A stretch of 64,000 bases of DNA from Gramella sp. MT6 (GTDB taxonomy: Bacteria; Bacteroidota; Bacteroidia; Flavobacteriales; Flavobacteriaceae). Of the stretch, positions 62,128 to 64,000 are shown one piece after another. The translations under genes were made by a program, and so were the position numbers. The stretch covers positions 3,126,501 to 3,190,500 of the forward strand of contig NZ_CP048410.1 of the NCBI RefSeq assembly GCF_019357415.1, in the 5' to 3' direction. The notes below the pieces were generated by a model. That model ran no database searches. It saw nothing but the letters and a program-made list of their open reading frames with translations, and had not been told where the DNA came from. Numbering within the stretch: position 1 is the stretch's first letter; the number at the start of each line of letters is the position of its first letter.

Positions 62128-62880
62128 ATGAATTATATTAAGCAACTCAACGCAGCTTTTGAAAAGTTCTTTTTTGACGAGCGCCTAAACCCAACCCACA
62201 TTAGCCTGTATATGGCCTTATTTCAGGAATGGAATAGTAGCCGGTTTGCAGATGTATTTTTTGTAAACCGTAGGGAACTGATGCGCGTGGCTAAGATAGG
62301 CTCTAAATCTACCTATCATCGTTGTATCACAGACCTTGATTCATGGAATTATCTCTCGTATTTTCCATCCAATAATCCTTACAAGGGAAGTAAAATTAAG
62401 ATGGCCATTATCGGGACTACTGATGAACCGGTTACGGGCGACTACGATCCCATATTGGAACAGCTTGCGGAACAGTACTATCCCAAAGATGAACCAGTTG
62501 TGTACCAGCACCATCCCAGAAATGGACAAGCTGTGGACCCACACCGTCCCGCCAGTGGACAAGCATTAGTACCTTATATAAACAATACTAAACAAATAAA
62601 CATTAATAAACAGCCAAAGGGCAGGCAGGCCGTTTTAATTTTTTTTAAAGAAAAAGGATTTAATGCTGACGAAGGAAAAAAATTCTTTGATCATTACCAC
62701 TCCAATAATTGGAAAACAAGTGATGGAAACGAGGTAAGGGACTGGCAAGCCTTAGCGATCCACTGGATGGATAGAACAGAATTATTCAACGAAGATAACA
62801 AGGAAATAAAAGAGGAAGCGTCTCATCATCAGGACAACCTCAAGACCACTAAAACCAAGAATTATGCACAACCCCTCTAA
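62128..62880 (+). CDS. Mobile-element protein with winged-helix N terminus, possible replication initiator
   Basis: A 250-residue protein. The N-terminal 100 residues (ISLYMALFQEWNSSRFADVFFVNRRELMR, IGSKSTYHRCITDLDSWNYL) look like a winged-helix DNA-binding domain. A Pro/Gln/His-rich linker has two imperfect repeats (HPRNGQAVDPHRPASGQALV), and the C-terminal 80 residues (FFDHYHSNNWKTSDG, DWQALAIHWM) resemble DnaD-like replication proteins. It overlaps the DnaC-like gene by 17 bases. Such proteins pair with a helicase loader to start replication of the element; that role is inferred. Confidence 0.75.
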   Translation: MNYIKQLNAAFEKFFFDERLNPTHISLYMALFQEWNSSRFADVFFVNRRELMRVAKIGSKSTYHRCITDLDSWNYLSYFPSNNPYKGSKIKMAIIGTTDEPVTGDYDPILEQLAEQYYPKDEPVVYQHHPRNGQAVDPHRPASGQALVPYINNTKQININKQPKGRQAVLIFFKEKGFNADEGKKFFDHYHSNNWKTSDGNEVRDWQALAIHWMDRTELFNEDNKEIKEEASHHQDNLKTTKTKNYAQPL

Positions 62881-63520
62881 AATAATCGAAGGCGGCGTAG
62901 AATATTCTTTAGGCAGGTTTGATGGAAAATCCGTGCAGTATGATTTTCCGAAAATCCTGGTGTATTTGAATGCGAAAGGTAAGATCCTCTTTGGAGAAAA
63001 GTTTAAAATTTACAAAAAGGATAAAGAGATCTTATTAAAGCTATGCTCCTACTTCATCAAAGATAAGGAAAATTGCAAAAAATTTGATATTGACCTAGAT
63101 AAAGGACTCTTACTTACCGGACCCGTGGGATGCGGTAAAACAAGTCTTATGAAACTCTTACATTTTTTAGTGCCACATCAACGAAAATATGTTGTGATGC
63201 CCTGCCGGAATATTGTTTTTGCCTTCAATCATTTAGGATATAAAACCATAGAAGATTATGGAGAAAGTAGTTTTTTCTGTTTCGATGATATGGGTGTAGA
63301 ACCTATGGGGCGGCATTATGGAAAAGATTGCAACGTGATCGGGGAAATCCTGCTCTCCCGTTATGATCTTTTTCTTGAAACCAAGCTAAAAACTCATGCT
63401 ACTACTAATTTAAATGCAGAGGAGTTGGAAGAACGCTATGGAAATAGAGTACGCAGCAGGATGCGGGAATTGTTTAATTTGATTGCTTTTGACGAGAAGG
63501 CTGGGGATAAGAGGAAGTAG
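62864..63520 (+). CDS. DnaC-like helicase-loader ATPase
   Basis: A 218-residue P-loop ATPase. Walker A is LLLTGPVGCGKTSLMKLLHF (about residues 81-100), Walker B is SSFFCFDDMGVEP, and the sensor/arginine-finger region is ATTNLNAEELEERYGNRVRSRMREL. This matches the IstB/DnaC-type ATPases of Bacteroidota elements. It overlaps and probably works with the preceding protein. No transposase is adjacent, so an IstB role is less likely. Confidence 0.87.
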   Translation: MHNPSKIIEGGVEYSLGRFDGKSVQYDFPKILVYLNAKGKILFGEKFKIYKKDKEILLKLCSYFIKDKENCKKFDIDLDKGLLLTGPVGCGKTSLMKLLHFLVPHQRKYVVMPCRNIVFAFNHLGYKTIEDYGESSFFCFDDMGVEPMGRHYGKDCNVIGEILLSRYDLFLETKLKTHATTNLNAEELEERYGNRVRSRMRELFNLIAFDEKAGDKRK

Positions 63521-63602
63521 GTGTTTATTATGTAAATCTTAATTTGAAACTAATTTTTATAAGGATTACAAGTTTTCACATCTAAACATTTTTTAATTTC
63601 AC

Positions 63603-63610
63603 TACTTTTG
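63603..63610 (+). promoter_or_regulatory. TAnnTTTG -7 box of the right-edge AAA gene
   Basis: TACTTTTG ends 11 bases before the TTG start at 63622, matching the Bacteroidota -7 element; the implied leader is very short. Confidence 0.5.
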
Positions 63611-63621
63611 TTAAAAACAAT

Positions 63622-64000
63622 TTGGCAGCAGCAGAAAAAATAAAGGCATTATTACAGAGCTATGGTGACGAAGACGATAACCGTTTTTACACCACTGCAA
63701 TGCAGATTGCGGCTGCTGAAGCCAGACAAGGGCACACCAAACTTGCTGAGGAACTGAAACATTTGATTGAGAAAATCAAGACCAAAAGAAAGGTAGATTC
63801 AGTTTCAAAAACAAGAATTCTTCCTGTTAATGAAGCCCAAAGAGAATTAAAAGATTTACTTGAAGTTTTTCGGCCTCATATCAAAACCAAAGATATGGTT
63901 TTGACTAAAGAGGTATCTGAGGCTATTAAGCGTATTTTATCTGAACAAAGAAAATTCGACCAACTCTTACAGCATAATTTACAACCAAGACGTAAACTAA
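63622..64000 (+). CDS. N-terminal part of an AAA-family ATPase (3' partial)
   Basis: A frame open from TTG at 63622 to the window edge, 126 residues visible. It reads AAAEKIKALLQSYGDEDDN, then FYTTAMQIAAAEARQGHTKL, a Lys-rich linker, DLLEVFRPHIKTKDMVLTKE and a final segment LLQHNLQPRRKL. This order is what I expect of the helical N terminus of AAA ATPases that are encoded beside subtilisin-like (S8) proteases in accessory regions. The Walker A motif should follow just beyond the edge. No protease can be seen in the window. Confidence 0.72.
   Translation, partial: MAAAEKIKALLQSYGDEDDNRFYTTAMQIAAAEARQGHTKLAEELKHLIEKIKTKRKVDSVSKTRILPVNEAQRELKDLLEVFRPHIKTKDMVLTKEVSEAIKRILSEQRKFDQLLQHNLQPRRKL

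Noticed and set aside
62464..62570. Repeats in the replication-type protein as a tandem repeat array or iterons
   Set aside because: The similarity is mostly at protein level, two imperfect copies in a low-complexity linker; it does not look like a DNA-binding array.
62864..63520. IstB of an IS21-type insertion sequence
   Set aside because: No istA transposase or terminal repeats lie next to it; the overlap with the preceding DNA-binding protein fits a helicase loader better.

Overview
The window is a piece of a marine-type Flavobacteriaceae chromosome, close in gene content to Gramella/Christiangramia. Evidence: low GC by eye, flavobacterial families (DUF6146, DUF6787, DUF5916, DUF4290, DUF493, DUF6520), SusC/SusD proteins, promoters of the Bacteroidota TTG-N19-TAnnTTTG type, and few Shine-Dalgarno sites.

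Positions 1-37660 are an ordinary chromosomal backbone. It holds serine synthesis (serC-serA) beside a LuxC-like acyl-CoA reductase and a 2[4Fe-4S] ferredoxin; a TonB receptor with a His/Glu-rich loop behind a small His-rich protein (probably metal uptake); folE and msrA; a LolD-like ATPase; an exported Pcm coupled to a membrane spermidine-synthase-like protein; two tandem GAF histidine kinases; a BatA-like protein coupled to a dihydroorotase homologue that has lost its metal ligands; murA with Asp at the fosfomycin-target cysteine; recQ-fmt; HU; YqgE; and an aminotransferase. It ends at a tRNA-Met gene.

From tRNA-Met to the right edge the content is accessory. A single minus-strand operon (47571 to 38271) holds hsdM-hsdS, an Abi_C protein, a two-gene module that looks like Kiwa (KwaA membrane protein plus KwaB/DUF4868-like protein), an AlbA_2/Schlafen-type ATP-binding protein, and hsdR. 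Most junctions overlap, which suggests translational coupling. An XRE regulator with a palindromic operator lies upstream. A 745-base non-coding stretch (48147-48891) contains two regions of nested or serial hairpins that look like structured RNAs, and a minus-strand terminator just before susC.

Next comes a SusC-SusD-M16 peptidase operon facing a small secreted Cys-containing DUF6520 protein, which I read as a candidate peptide import or processing system. It is followed by a PAS-AraC regulator broken by one in-frame TGA, a DUF7793/STAS-like protein, and an 810-residue fusion of an alpha-oxoamine synthase with a GNAT/FemAB-like acyltransferase. The right end carries integrative-element genes (RteC, excisionase-like HTH, a replication/regulatory protein, a DnaC-like ATPase) and the start of an AAA ATPase that runs off the edge. 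No integrase and no second copy of the tRNA end was seen, so the element's boundaries are not defined here.

All calls come from reading the sequence. No database or folding program was run.
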